A DNA stretch of 38,195 bases from Bacteroidales bacterium (lineage in GTDB: Bacteria; Bacteroidota; Bacteroidia; Bacteroidales; P3): positions 1 to 38,195 of the forward strand of contig JAGCJW010000003.1 of NCBI GenBank assembly GCA_017647785.1, given 5' to 3'. Position numbers and translations under genes: made by a program. Each line of letters starts with the position of its first letter. The first letter of the stretch is position 1. Positions 15,447 through 24,500 of the stretch are shown here, piece after piece. The notes below the pieces were generated by a model that was given only the letters and a program-made list of their open reading frames with translations, was not told the origin of the DNA and made no database searches.

Positions 15447-17861
15447 TTATTTATCGTTATTTGCATAGTAACTTCCGTAATGGTAACCATATTTGTAACC
15501 ATACTTATAACCATACTTACCGTACTTACCACTATCCTTTTCAGTTCCATTAAGAATGCAAGACATATTCTTGAAAGTTCCGTTTTGATAAAGAGTTTGT
15601 AAATCTCCTAACATGCTTCTTTCTAACAAGCCTGCTCTAATTACAAATATTGTTCTATCTACACTCTTTTCTATAATATGAGTATCTGTTACTATTTCAA
15701 TTGGTGGACAATCAACTATTACATAATCATACTCTTTTTTGAATTTTTCCACCATTGTTTTGAATATATCTTGAGAAAGTAATTCTGCAGGGTTTGGTGG
15801 AATGGTTCCAACAGGTAATACATGTAATGAATTATAAGTTTTATCCTTAACAATTACATCATTAACATCTGTTATTCTTCCTGCCAAGAAATCAGATACT
15901 CCTAATTTAGGTGCATTTGCAAATTGAGAAACAGAAGCATGACGTAAGTCACCGTCTATAATAAGAACCTTTTTATTTTGTATTGCCAAAGCTATACCTA
16001 AGTTTATAGATATGAAACTCTTTCCTGAACCCGGATTGTATGATGTAAGAGCTATTGCATTAGATGAATTATCTTTCATCATAAAATCTAAATTAGTTCT
16101 TAAACTACGAAAGGCTTCATTTATAACATTTCTACTTCCTGCTTTAACAACAACTTTCTTATTTTCTTCTGGAGATTTCTTCTTCAATCTCTTAAGACCT
16201 GTTCTTTTAGGGAAGCAATTTGGAATTTCTCCCAAGAAAGGTAATGTAATATTTTTTAAATCTTGACGGCCTCTTACTGTTGTTGTAAAATATTCTCTTA
16301 GAACAATTATTCCCAAAGGTATAGCAAATCCTATAACAAATCCTACTAAAAGAATCATTGTACGTCTTGGTGATACAGGGAAAATACTTGTTCTTGGTTG
16401 TTGAATTATACGAGTATTATATGCTGTAAAAGCTTGAGAAAGTTCATTTTCTTCACGTTTTTGTAGTAAATATAAGTATAGAGATTGTTTTACGGCTTGT
16501 TGTCTTTCTACTGATAACAATACTTTTGCTTGATTTGGATTTGATGCAATTTTTGCTGAAGTTTGTCTTTCTGTCTTTTTAAGTTCGTTCATTTGATTTT
16601 GCAAAACGACGATTTGATTATCAACAGATACAGATATAATTCTTCTCATTTCCATCAAAGCTTTATCCATATCTTTTACAAGAACGTTCTTCTCACTACT
16701 ATTAGCAACTAAGTTATTTCTTTCCAAAAGCTTTGCATTGTGTTCAGCAATCATTCTTTCAATATTAGCATTTTGAATACCAGAGTTTACAGGTAATAAC
16801 TCTGAAGTGATTGCATTCTTTGAAAGATAATCTTTAATGTATCGCGCCATCCATATTTGATTGCTCAATTCTCTAATTTCTTCATTCAAAGCATTACTTT
16901 GAGAAAGATACATACTAGCAGCAGCTTCAACGTCTGGAATTAAGTTTGCAGATTTATAAGTAGAAATATCGCTATCCACATTTGCTAACTCACTTTCTAT
17001 AACTAACAAACGATCATTAATAAATATAGATGTTGAATTTGCAATTTGGTTTTTATCTTTAATCCATCTTTCGTTATAAACTACAATTAGAGTACTTAAA
17101 AAGTCTTCTGCTCTTTGTTTTGATACATCATGCACAAAAAGAGTTATTACATCAGCCTCTTTATTGTTTTGTTCAACTCCTAATTTATTTGAATATCTTT
17201 CAATTGCATATTGTTTACTTACTCTTGAAACAAGTATTTCATTTGTTTCTACTATTAATCGGTTATTGTAATGTATTGTAGGAGTAACTACCAAATTACC
17301 ATAAGGTGTTGAAATTGTATCATGCAAACGTCCCTCTATTTTCTTTTCTCCAAAATCTTCACCATTAAACTTCATTTCTGAGATAACAAATTTCTCTTTG
17401 CCTACAAGATTAAGTTTAAATGATGCAGAGGCATTATCTGCAAGCTCAGGCATAGAAACAGTCACAGGAAGACTTGTACCGTAAAGAAGTTTATCATAAA
17501 ACAATCCTGCTTTACGATAATCCATATACAGATTTAATCTTTCTACAACCTCAACCATTAAATCTGGAGAACTAAAAGCTATTATTTCATTCCATACACT
17601 AGTATTTGTTTTAAACATTCCCATATCAGCAAATGCTGCTTCTGCTGAAAATGAATTACCTTTTGAATCAGATTTAATTTGCAACTCTGCGTCTGTGTAA
17701 TACTGAGGTTCTTGTGTTTTTGCATACAAAAATGCCACAGCTACTGCAAGAACAACGGATATAACAAACCAATACCATTTTGAAATACAAAAGTAAATTA
17801 TACTTCTTATATCAATTATTGGTTCTTCTTGTTTTTTTTGTAAATTATCTATTTGTTCCAC
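15447..17861 (-). CDS. wzc: polysaccharide co-polymerase / tyrosine autokinase (Wzc-like)
   Basis: The 804-residue inner-membrane BY-kinase has a Wzz-type N-terminus with one membrane helix at about 30-48 and a long periplasmic coiled-coil region. A GNVR-like P-rich segment (FPVSPRR) precedes the second helix (about 500-525), followed by a cytoplasmic kinase domain. Walker A is NPGSGKS (about 610), Walker A' is LIIDGDLR (about 634), and Walker B is VIVDCPP (about 716). The tail (about 778-800) is a Tyr cluster built of repeated KYGY units. It controls polymerisation and export through the Wza channel, encoded 18 nt upstream. Confidence 0.95.
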   Translation of the reverse strand: MEQIDNLQKKQEEPIIDIRSIIYFCISKWYWFVISVVLAVAVAFLYAKTQEPQYYTDAELQIKSDSKGNSFSAEAAFADMGMFKTNTSVWNEIIAFSSPDLMVEVVERLNLYMDYRKAGLFYDKLLYGTSLPVTVSMPELADNASASFKLNLVGKEKFVISEMKFNGEDFGEKKIEGRLHDTISTPYGNLVVTPTIHYNNRLIVETNEILVSRVSKQYAIERYSNKLGVEQNNKEADVITLFVHDVSKQRAEDFLSTLIVVYNERWIKDKNQIANSTSIFINDRLLVIESELANVDSDISTYKSANLIPDVEAAASMYLSQSNALNEEIRELSNQIWMARYIKDYLSKNAITSELLPVNSGIQNANIERMIAEHNAKLLERNNLVANSSEKNVLVKDMDKALMEMRRIISVSVDNQIVVLQNQMNELKKTERQTSAKIASNPNQAKVLLSVERQQAVKQSLYLYLLQKREENELSQAFTAYNTRIIQQPRTSIFPVSPRRTMILLVGFVIGFAIPLGIIVLREYFTTTVRGRQDLKNITLPFLGEIPNCFPKRTGLKRLKKKSPEENKKVVVKAGSRNVINEAFRSLRTNLDFMMKDNSSNAIALTSYNPGSGKSFISINLGIALAIQNKKVLIIDGDLRHASVSQFANAPKLGVSDFLAGRITDVNDVIVKDKTYNSLHVLPVGTIPPNPAELLSQDIFKTMVEKFKKEYDYVIVDCPPIEIVTDTHIIEKSVDRTIFVIRAGLLERSMLGDLQTLYQNGTFKNMSCILNGTEKDSGKYGKYGYKYGYKYGYHYGSYYANNDK

Positions 17862-17879
17862 TATTATTATTTTTTATTG

Positions 17880-18701
17880 TTATCTAATGAATACTAATAA
17901 AACTGATGTTAAAAGAGATGCTACTGAAATCCAAAATGATGTTGAACGTACATTATTCCCATTAACAGTAGATTGTCTCATCTTTGTGTCATTTGGTTCT
18001 ACATAAACAATATCATTTTGCTTTAAGTAAAACACAGGAGAATTAAAAACGTCTTGAGCAGAACACAGATTCACTCTATATGTTTTTTGCACTCCATTTT
18101 CTTTTCTCATCACTAAGACATTATCTCTTCTTCCATATATCGTCAAATCACCAGCTGCACTCAATGCTTCTGTTAAAGAGAACACATCTTTATCTATAGC
18201 ATATCTTCCCGGTCTTGAAACTTCTCCTATTATTTCAACATTCAAATTCATAAATTCTATAGTAACAACGGCCTCTGTCGCTTGTTCTTGAGCAATTATT
18301 GTTTGTTTAATTCTTTGCTCTGCTTCTTTTCGTGTTATACCAGCAACTTGTACTTGACCAATAGCAGGAACATCAATAAATCCTTCAGCATCTATCGTAT
18401 ATCCAGAAACTTGTCCATTTCCTGATGTACGTCCTAATGCAGTAGAATAACCTAAACGTTGAGAAACGTATGGCAAATTAAATAATTCTGTTAGCTTTGG
18501 GTCCTTACAATTGACTATCACAGAAATCTTATCTCCTGGCATCAATATTATCTCTTGTGCAGGAGGCACCTCCAATTCTGCAATAGCATCTACATCTTGA
18601 TAATACACTATATTTTCTGTTGATGTACAAGACTGCAGAAACAACATCACTGCACTTAAAAGACTTAATTTAAAAATAAAACTTCTTCTGTTAAATTTCA
18701 T
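17880..18701 (-). CDS. wza: polysaccharide export outer-membrane lipoprotein (Wza-like)
   Basis: This 273-residue lipoprotein has a lipobox at LQSC (Cys25). The Poly_export domain follows (QEIILMPGDKISVIVNCKDPKL..., IDVPAIGQVQVAGITRKEAE) and then an SLBB domain (VEIIGEVSRPGRYAI...). A C-terminal hydrophobic helix (FWISVASLLTSVLLVFI) is as expected for the membrane-crossing helix of the Wza octamer. It forms the outer-membrane exit for the polymer. It starts 6 nt after upxY. Confidence 0.95.
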   Translation of the reverse strand: MKFNRRSFIFKLSLLSAVMLFLQSCTSTENIVYYQDVDAIAELEVPPAQEIILMPGDKISVIVNCKDPKLTELFNLPYVSQRLGYSTALGRTSGNGQVSGYTIDAEGFIDVPAIGQVQVAGITRKEAEQRIKQTIIAQEQATEAVVTIEFMNLNVEIIGEVSRPGRYAIDKDVFSLTEALSAAGDLTIYGRRDNVLVMRKENGVQKTYRVNLCSAQDVFNSPVFYLKQNDIVYVEPNDTKMRQSTVNGNNVRSTSFWISVASLLTSVLLVFIR

Positions 18702-18707
18702 ATATCT

Positions 18708-19253
18708 TTAATTTTTAATTACTTCTATTAATTCTGTATCAACTTCTGCCATTACCACTGCCAAAAATCCTTCTAACATAATGACAACTCTCTTACTACG
18801 CTTCCCTTTCACTTTTACAAATATGCCTTCTACTCCATTAAATTTACCTCCTATAACCCTTATTCTTGTTCCTTTCTCAATATTTACTTCATCCGGAGAT
18901 AAATAAGCTATTTCATCATCAAAACTTTCTACAACTTTGATAAATTGCTGCATCTCTTCATCCCTAACAATAGCATAGTCATTTCCACCTAGGCATTTAT
19001 TGACTATATATTGCAAATTCTCTATCTCTTTTTTCACTTCCTTGATAATGGATAAAGATGTGTGAACAAAAATAAGGTTATTTACAGCTGGCAATAGTTC
19101 ATAATAGGTTTTGCCTCTCCTTTTTACAAGTTTTTTTCGTTTGGGCACAAAACTCTCTATTCCTTTATCTTGTAGCTTTGATTGCACTTTCAACTCATTT
19201 CTATACGGCACCCTCATCGCATACCATAAAACCTCATCTTCCTTATGCAACAT
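18708..19253 (-). CDS. UpxY-family NusG-like transcription antiterminator
   Basis: An earlier ATG exists at 19313, but the promoter (TATCTTTG, 19291 to 19284) lies inside that longer reading. ATG 19253 (MLHKEDEVLWYAMRV) is therefore preferred, giving 181 residues. The NGN domain opens with WYAMRVPYRNELKVQSKLQDKGIE, and a KOW-like region GTRIRVIGGKFNGVEGIF lies near the C-terminus. UpxY/LoaP-type proteins bind RNA polymerase on their own long operon and prevent early termination. As the first gene of the export operon it probably acts on that operon. Confidence 0.88.
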   Translation of the reverse strand: MLHKEDEVLWYAMRVPYRNELKVQSKLQDKGIESFVPKRKKLVKRRGKTYYELLPAVNNLIFVHTSLSIIKEVKKEIENLQYIVNKCLGGNDYAIVRDEEMQQFIKVVESFDDEIAYLSPDEVNIEKGTRIRVIGGKFNGVEGIFVKVKGKRSKRVVIMLEGFLAVVMAEVDTELIEVIKN

Positions 19254-19283
19254 ACCACCAAAATTGCTATTAAATAAACTCTG

Positions 19284-19316
19284 CAAAGATAATAAAAGTT
19301 TACGGAAAGCCACAAA
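19284..19316 (-). promoter_or_regulatory. promoter of the polysaccharide-export operon
   Basis: On the minus strand TTTG (19316-19313) and TATCTTTG (19291-19284) are 21 nt apart. The predicted start is about 20-25 nt before ATG 19253, a short leader. Confidence 0.55.
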
Positions 19317-19338
19317 CTAACGATTGAAAAAATAAAAC

Positions 19339-19422
19339 GTAGAATAAATTTTTTAAAACAAAGAATAAATTTTCTAATTCAAAGAAAGAATTTACGGATT
19401 TAAAGAAATAATTTATTGTTTT
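19339..19422. repeat. 21-nt degenerate repeat array 4, between upxY and ileS
   Basis: Four consecutive 21-nt units begin at 19339, 19360, 19381 and 19402. Three open AAAGAA(T/A)(A/G), and the first opens GTAGAAT. On the minus strand they read as TTCTTT-ended units, like the CTTTGA core of the other arrays. The array lies in the divergent promoter region, and the last unit abuts the ileS -7 box. Confidence 0.7.
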
Positions 19423-19426
19423 TTAC

Positions 19427-19434
19427 TATTTTTG
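19427..19434 (+). promoter_or_regulatory. -7 element of the ileS operon (TATTTTTG)
   Basis: Matches TAnnTTTG and ends 25 nt before ATG 19460; no exact TTTG at ideal spacing is seen. Confidence 0.5.
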
Positions 19435-19459
19435 CAATTATTTTAAATAATAACGAATT

Positions 19460-22400
19460 ATGAGCACAAAGTACGCAGAGTATAAACAACTTAATTTAAC
19501 TCAAATTTCAGATGAAATTTTGAAAAAATGGCAAGCAGAAAGCACCTTTGAAAAGTGTTTGGAATTAAGAGAGGGTGCAAAGCCGTTTATTTTCTTTGAA
19601 GGACCTCCTTCTGCAAATGGACAACCAGGAATCCACCACGTTATGGCACGTGCAATCAAAGACATATTTTGTAGATATAAAACACAAAAGGGTTATTACG
19701 TTGCAAGAAAAGCTGGATGGGATACTCATGGTTTGCCAGTTGAATTAGGAGTTGAAAAACAGTTAGGAATAACAAAAGAAGACATAGGAAAGAAAATTTC
19801 TGTTGATGAATATAACGAAGCATGTCGCAACGAAGTAATGAAATACAAAGACATGTGGGATAAACTTACTGTTCAAATGGGATATTGGGTAGATTTAAAT
19901 GATCCATACATCACATTTAAGAACGAATACATAGAAACACTATGGTATCTATTAGGAATACTACACGAAAAAGGATACTTATATAAAGGATACACTATTC
20001 AACCATTCTCACCTGCAGCAGGAACAGGATTAAGTTCTCACGAATTAAACATGCCAGGTTGTTACAGAGATGTAAAAGATACAACTATGGTGGCACAATT
20101 CAGAGCTAAAAATCAAGAAGCACTAAAAGCAAAATATTTAGCAGGACAAATACACTCAGAAGATATTTATTTCATTGCTTGGACAACAACTCCATGGACT
20201 CTTCCTTCAAATACAGCATTGGCAGTAGGACCTAATATAGATTATGTATTTGTTAAAACATTTAATCCTTATTCAGGTGTTCCTGCAATAGTTGTTTTAG
20301 CAAAAGCATTATTAGGTTCATTCTTCCCAGAAAAAAATGCAGAACTATCGTTTGAAGAATACAAACCAGGCGACAAAGCAATCCCATTCCAAATATTAGC
20401 AGAATGTAAAGGAAAGGATTTAAAAGGAGTAGAATACGAAGCCTTAACAGATTTTGTAACTCCAATGGGAGAAGCCTTCAAGGTAATAGAAGGAGATTAC
20501 GTTTCAACAGCAGACGGAACAGGTATAGTACACATTGCACCAACCTTTGGAGCAGATGACGACAGAGTTGCAAAACAAGCAGGCATTGTTCCAATGTTTG
20601 TTGTTGATAAAGAAGGAAAAAATCAACCAATGGTAGATAGAACAGGTAAGTTTTTCCTTATAGAAGATTTAGATGCAGATTTTGTAAACAAATACGTAAA
20701 CGAATCATACAAAGAATTTGCAGGACGCTTTGTTAAAAACGCATTTGACCCAACATTAACAGAAAAAGATCCTACTCTTGACGTTGATATTTGCGTTTAC
20801 TTAAAACAAGCAAACAAAGCATTCAAAATAGAAAAGCATACTCACAACTATCCACACTGTTGGAGAACAGACAAACCAATTCTTTACTATCCATTAGACA
20901 GTTGGTTTATAAGAACAACTGCTATAAAAGATAGAATGATAGAGTTGAACAAAACAATAAATTGGAAACCTGAGGCAACAGGAAGCGGACGCTTTGGTAA
21001 TTGGCTAGAAAACCTTGTGGATTGGAACCTAAGCCGTTCAAGATATTGGGGAACTCCTCTTCCAATATGGAGAACAGAAGATGGAAAACACGAAATCTGT
21101 ATAAGCTCTGTTGAAATGCTTTCTAACGAAATAGAAAAGAGTATCGCAGCAGGCTTTATGAGTGAAAACCCATACAAAGACCATAAAAACTACGATAGTT
21201 TCGACCTTCACAGACCATATATTGACTCTGTGATTTTAGTTGCTCCAAATGGCGAAAAGATGAAAAGAGAAACAGACCTAATAGATGTTTGGTTTGACTC
21301 AGGTGCAATGCCATACGCACAAGTTCACTACCCATTTGATTGCGATGATAAAGAATTAGCAAACAATTTCCCTGCAGATTTCATTGCAGAAGGAGTAGAC
21401 CAAACAAGAGGTTGGTTCTTTACACTTCACGCAATAGCAACTTTATGTTTCGATACAATATCATTTAAAAACGTAGTATCAAACGGACTTGTGTTAGATA
21501 AGAATGGAAACAAGATGTCTAAGAGATTAGGCAACGCCGTAAATCCATTTGACATTCTTTCGCAATATGGTCCTGACGCTACAAGATGGTATATGATTAC
21601 CAACACACAGCCATGGGAGAATTTGAAGTTTGACCCAAGCGGAATAGACGAAGTAAGAAGAAAATTCTTTGGAACGCTTTATAATACATACTCTTTCTTT
21701 GCTCTTTACGCAAACATCGATAATTTCTCTTATGCGGAAAAAGATGTAGAACACAGCGAAAGACCAGAAATTGACCGTTGGATACTTTCTGAATTAAATT
21801 CACTTGTAGAATATTGCGATAAATCATACGCAGACTACGAACCAACAAAAGCAGGTAGAGCAATAGCAAACTTTGTAGATGAATATTTAAGTAATTGGTA
21901 TGTAAGACTTTGCAGAAGAAGATTCTGGAAAGGAGAATACTCTCAAGACAAAATCTCAGCATATCAAACACTTTACACTTGCTTAGAAACACTTTCTCAA
22001 CTTATTGCACCAATAGCACCATTCTTTGCAGAAAGGTTATTCACTGACTTAAACAATGTAAGCAAACGTCATACAACATTCTCTGTTCATGCAACAGACT
22101 TCCCTCAATGCAATCAAGAATTGATAGACAAAGAATTGGAAGAAAGAATGCAAATGGCACAAAAAATATGCTCGTTAGTGCTTTCATTAAGAAAAAGAAA
22201 CAATCTAAAAGTACGTCAACCGCTATCTAAAATAATGATTCCAGCAAAAGATGCTCATCAACAAAGCCAAATAGAAGCAGTAAAAGACCTAATACTTTCA
22301 GAAGTAAACATTAAAAACATAGACTTCTTAACAAAAGAGAATAATGTATTGGTAAAAAGCATAAAAGCAAACTTCAAAACCCTAGGACCAAAATTTGGAA

Positions 22401-22879
22401 GTAAGATGAAGGCTATTGCAGCTGCCATAACAGCATTCTCACAAGAAGATATTGCAAAAATAGAAGTCGAAGGCAAATACGCATTAAATATAGACAACAC
22501 TGAAATCGAAATAGCAATAACAGATGTTGAAATAATCACACAAGATATTCCAGGTTGGGTAGTAACTAATGACGCAGACCTAACTGTTGCCTTAGATACA
22601 ACTATTACAGAATCTCTACGTCAAGAAGGAATTTCAAGAGAATTGGTAAACAGAATCCAAAACATAAGAAAAGAACAAGACTTTGACGTAACAGATAACA
22701 TAATAGTTGAAATAGAGCAATGCGAAGAACTTTGCCAAGCAGCAGAAACATTTAAAGAATATATTTGTAGCGAAACCCTTACCCAAGAACTTAAATTTGT
22801 TGAAAGAGTAGAAAATCCGCTACAAACAATAGATGTAATAGAAGGCAAAGAATTAGCAATAAATATTAGAAAAGCATAA
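19460..22879 (+). CDS. ileS: isoleucyl-tRNA synthetase
   Basis: The 1,139-residue class I synthetase charges tRNA-Ile. The HIGH motif is GIHH (57-60) within GPPSANGQPGIHH. The CP1 editing domain includes WTTTPWTLPSNTA and DGTGIVHIAP. The KMSKR loop starts at Lys685, and a long anticodon-binding C-terminus follows. The length, the KMSKR-LGN loop and the extended C-terminus without an obvious zinc finger resemble the IleRS2 (eukaryote-like) group common in Bacteroidota. It leads an operon with lipB (3-nt gap) and pyrF. Confidence 0.97.
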   Translation: MSTKYAEYKQLNLTQISDEILKKWQAESTFEKCLELREGAKPFIFFEGPPSANGQPGIHHVMARAIKDIFCRYKTQKGYYVARKAGWDTHGLPVELGVEKQLGITKEDIGKKISVDEYNEACRNEVMKYKDMWDKLTVQMGYWVDLNDPYITFKNEYIETLWYLLGILHEKGYLYKGYTIQPFSPAAGTGLSSHELNMPGCYRDVKDTTMVAQFRAKNQEALKAKYLAGQIHSEDIYFIAWTTTPWTLPSNTALAVGPNIDYVFVKTFNPYSGVPAIVVLAKALLGSFFPEKNAELSFEEYKPGDKAIPFQILAECKGKDLKGVEYEALTDFVTPMGEAFKVIEGDYVSTADGTGIVHIAPTFGADDDRVAKQAGIVPMFVVDKEGKNQPMVDRTGKFFLIEDLDADFVNKYVNESYKEFAGRFVKNAFDPTLTEKDPTLDVDICVYLKQANKAFKIEKHTHNYPHCWRTDKPILYYPLDSWFIRTTAIKDRMIELNKTINWKPEATGSGRFGNWLENLVDWNLSRSRYWGTPLPIWRTEDGKHEICISSVEMLSNEIEKSIAAGFMSENPYKDHKNYDSFDLHRPYIDSVILVAPNGEKMKRETDLIDVWFDSGAMPYAQVHYPFDCDDKELANNFPADFIAEGVDQTRGWFFTLHAIATLCFDTISFKNVVSNGLVLDKNGNKMSKRLGNAVNPFDILSQYGPDATRWYMITNTQPWENLKFDPSGIDEVRRKFFGTLYNTYSFFALYANIDNFSYAEKDVEHSERPEIDRWILSELNSLVEYCDKSYADYEPTKAGRAIANFVDEYLSNWYVRLCRRRFWKGEYSQDKISAYQTLYTCLETLSQLIAPIAPFFAERLFTDLNNVSKRHTTFSVHATDFPQCNQELIDKELEERMQMAQKICSLVLSLRKRNNLKVRQPLSKIMIPAKDAHQQSQIEAVKDLILSEVNIKNIDFLTKENNVLVKSIKANFKTLGPKFGSKMKAIAAAITAFSQEDIAKIEVEGKYALNIDNTEIEIAITDVEIITQDIPGWVVTNDADLTVALDTTITESLRQEGISRELVNRIQNIRKEQDFDVTDNIIVEIEQCEELCQAAETFKEYICSETLTQELKFVERVENPLQTIDVIEGKELAINIRKA

Positions 22880-22882
22880 ATA

Positions 22883-23548
22883 ATGCAACTAAATTTTGTT
22901 GATTGGGGCTTAAAAGCATACGATGAAGCTTTGAGAGAGCAAGAAGAAATCTTTAACCAAAAAGTTAATCAAAAACTTCTTGCAAACGAAATTATCTCGC
23001 AAGACTTCATTGTATGCCAACACCCCCATGTTTACACACTTGGTAAACATGGAAAGGCGACTAACCTTTTGGCAAACGAGCAATTCCTAAAACAAATAGG
23101 CGCAAGCTTTCACCATATCAATCGCGGAGGAGATATAACCTATCATGGACCGGGACAAATCGTAGGATATCCAAGTCTTGACTTAGATAAATTAGGCTTA
23201 ACTCTAAGAACCTACATTGAAACTGTGGAAGAAAGCGTTATCCAACTAATGAAAGACTATTCCATTAACTGCGAAAGACTGAAAGGAGCCACAGGAGTAT
23301 GGATAGATGCTCACACAACAAAAGCAAGAAAGATATGTGCCATTGGTGTGAAAGCATCAAGGGGAATAACAATGCACGGTTTTGCCCTTAACATCAACAC
23401 AGATTTACAATATTTCAATTACATTAACCCTTGCGGATTTATAGATAAAGGCGTAACCTCTTTGAAAAAAGAATTAGGTTTGCAAGAAGAGTTGAATATA
23501 TTAGAAATAGAAAAAAAATTATACCAACATTTCTTAAACTTAATATAA
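22883..23548 (+). CDS. lipB: octanoyl-[acyl-carrier-protein] transferase
   Basis: This 221-residue enzyme moves the octanoyl group from acyl carrier protein to lipoyl domains, the first step of lipoate synthesis. Family motifs are HPHVYTLGKHG, NRGGDITYHGPGQIVGYP, the lysine-bearing KICAIGVKAS, and FNYINPCG with the catalytic Cys. The gene is translationally close to ileS (3-nt gap) and pyrF (9-nt gap). Its partner lipA is not in this window. Confidence 0.97.
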   Translation: MQLNFVDWGLKAYDEALREQEEIFNQKVNQKLLANEIISQDFIVCQHPHVYTLGKHGKATNLLANEQFLKQIGASFHHINRGGDITYHGPGQIVGYPSLDLDKLGLTLRTYIETVEESVIQLMKDYSINCERLKGATGVWIDAHTTKARKICAIGVKASRGITMHGFALNINTDLQYFNYINPCGFIDKGVTSLKKELGLQEELNILEIEKKLYQHFLNLI

Positions 23549-23557
23549 ATAAAGATT

Positions 23558-24379
23558 ATGAATAGGAAAGAATTAGTAGAGCTTATAAGAAGAAAGAAAA
23601 GCTTCTTGTGCGTAGGATTAGACAGCGACATAAACAAAATACCAAAACACCTTCTTGCAAAAGAAGACCCTGTTTTTGAATTTAACAAAGCAATAATAGA
23701 TGCAACATTGCCATACACCGTAGCTTACAAACCAAACTTAGCTTTCTACGAATCAAGAGGAATAGAAGGATTAGTTAGTTTGAAGAAAACAATGGATTAT
23801 TTGCGTCAATTCAAAAACGAATGTTTCACAATAGCAGACGCAAAACGTGGAGACATAGGAAATACTTCAGAGCAATATGCAAAAGCCTTTTTGTCAGAAG
23901 AAGGAGATTTCAAATTTGACTCAATGACAATCGCTCCATATATGGGAGAAGATTCAGTAAAACCATTCACAGTTTATCCAGAAAAATGGGTTATACTTTT
24001 AGCACTAACATCAAATAAAGGAGCAAACGATTTCCAATTCATAAAAGATGAAAACGGAAAACCATTATTTGAAACCGTATTAGGCAAAGCACAAGAATGG
24101 GGAACAGAAGAAAACCTTATGTTTGTTTGTGGCGCAACCCAAGCAGAAATGTTTGCGAGAATAAGAGAAATAGCTCCAAAACATTTTTTACTTGTTCCAG
24201 GCGTTGGAGCTCAAGGAGGTTCTCTTCAAGAAGTATGCAAATATGGACTAAATGAAGAATGTGGTTTATTAGTTAACTCTTCAAGAGGAATCATCTTTGC
24301 AGACACAACAGAAAACTTTGCAGAAGTAGCAGCTCTTAAAGCAAAAGAATTGCAAGAAGAAATGGCTTCTTACCTATAA
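23558..24379 (+). CDS. pyrF: orotidine 5'-phosphate decarboxylase (type 2)
   Basis: The enzyme makes UMP from OMP, the last step of de novo pyrimidine synthesis. The 273-residue length is that of the type 2 family. Motifs FLCVGLDSD (17-25) and [13 protein letters not shown] (91-103) carry the catalytic Asp94/Lys96/Asp99 triad; [10 protein letters not shown] comes later. It ends the ileS-lipB-pyrF operon. Another pyrimidine gene, pyrC, lies 3 kb away on the other strand. Confidence 0.97.
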   Translation: MNRKELVELIRRKKSFLCVGLDSDINKIPKHLLAKEDPVFEFNKAIIDATLPYTVAYKPNLAFYESRGIEGLVSLKKTMDYLRQFKNECFTIADAKRGDIGNTSEQYAKAFLSEEGDFKFDSMTIAPYMGEDSVKPFTVYPEKWVILLALTSNKGANDFQFIKDENGKPLFETVLGKAQEWGTEENLMFVCGATQAEMFARIREIAPKHFLLVPGVGAQGGSLQEVCKYGLNEECGLLVNSSRGIIFADTTENFAEVAALKAKELQEEMASYL

Positions 24380-24400
24380 GCCAACAATAGAACATAAAAT

Positions 24401-24452
24401 AAAAACATTGCTATCTTAATAGGTTTCTATTATCGGATAGCAATGTTTTTTT
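24401..24452 (+). terminator. terminator of the ileS-lipB-pyrF operon
   Basis: AAAAACATTGCTATC (24401-24415) and GATAGCAATGTTTTT (24436-24450) form a 15-bp stem followed by T's. The downstream arm is part of the 23-bp direct repeat that reappears at 26635. Confidence 0.9.
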
Positions 24453-24457
24453 GTTTT
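24435..24457. repeat. 23-bp direct repeat, left copy (cassette boundary)
   Basis: The sequence starting GGATAGCAATG and ending TTGTTTT is identical to 26635-26657, exactly 2,200 bp away in the same orientation. The left copy is also the 3' arm of the pyrF terminator; the right copy has no matching 5' arm. Confidence 0.9.
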
Positions 24458-24500
24458 CAAAGGCCTAATGGTTTCATTTCATAATGAAATCCCCTTGTTT

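Noticed and set aside
16012..16266. 84-aa + strand ORF inside wzc
   Set aside because: It is antisense to the kinase Walker A region, which is certain coding sequence.
19254..19313. Longer UpxY start at ATG 19313
   Set aside because: A TATCTTTG promoter box lies inside that extension and homology to NusG begins only after ATG 19253.
21597..21992. 131-aa minus-strand ORF inside ileS
   Set aside because: It is fully antisense to a conserved synthetase region, with no promoter or family features.
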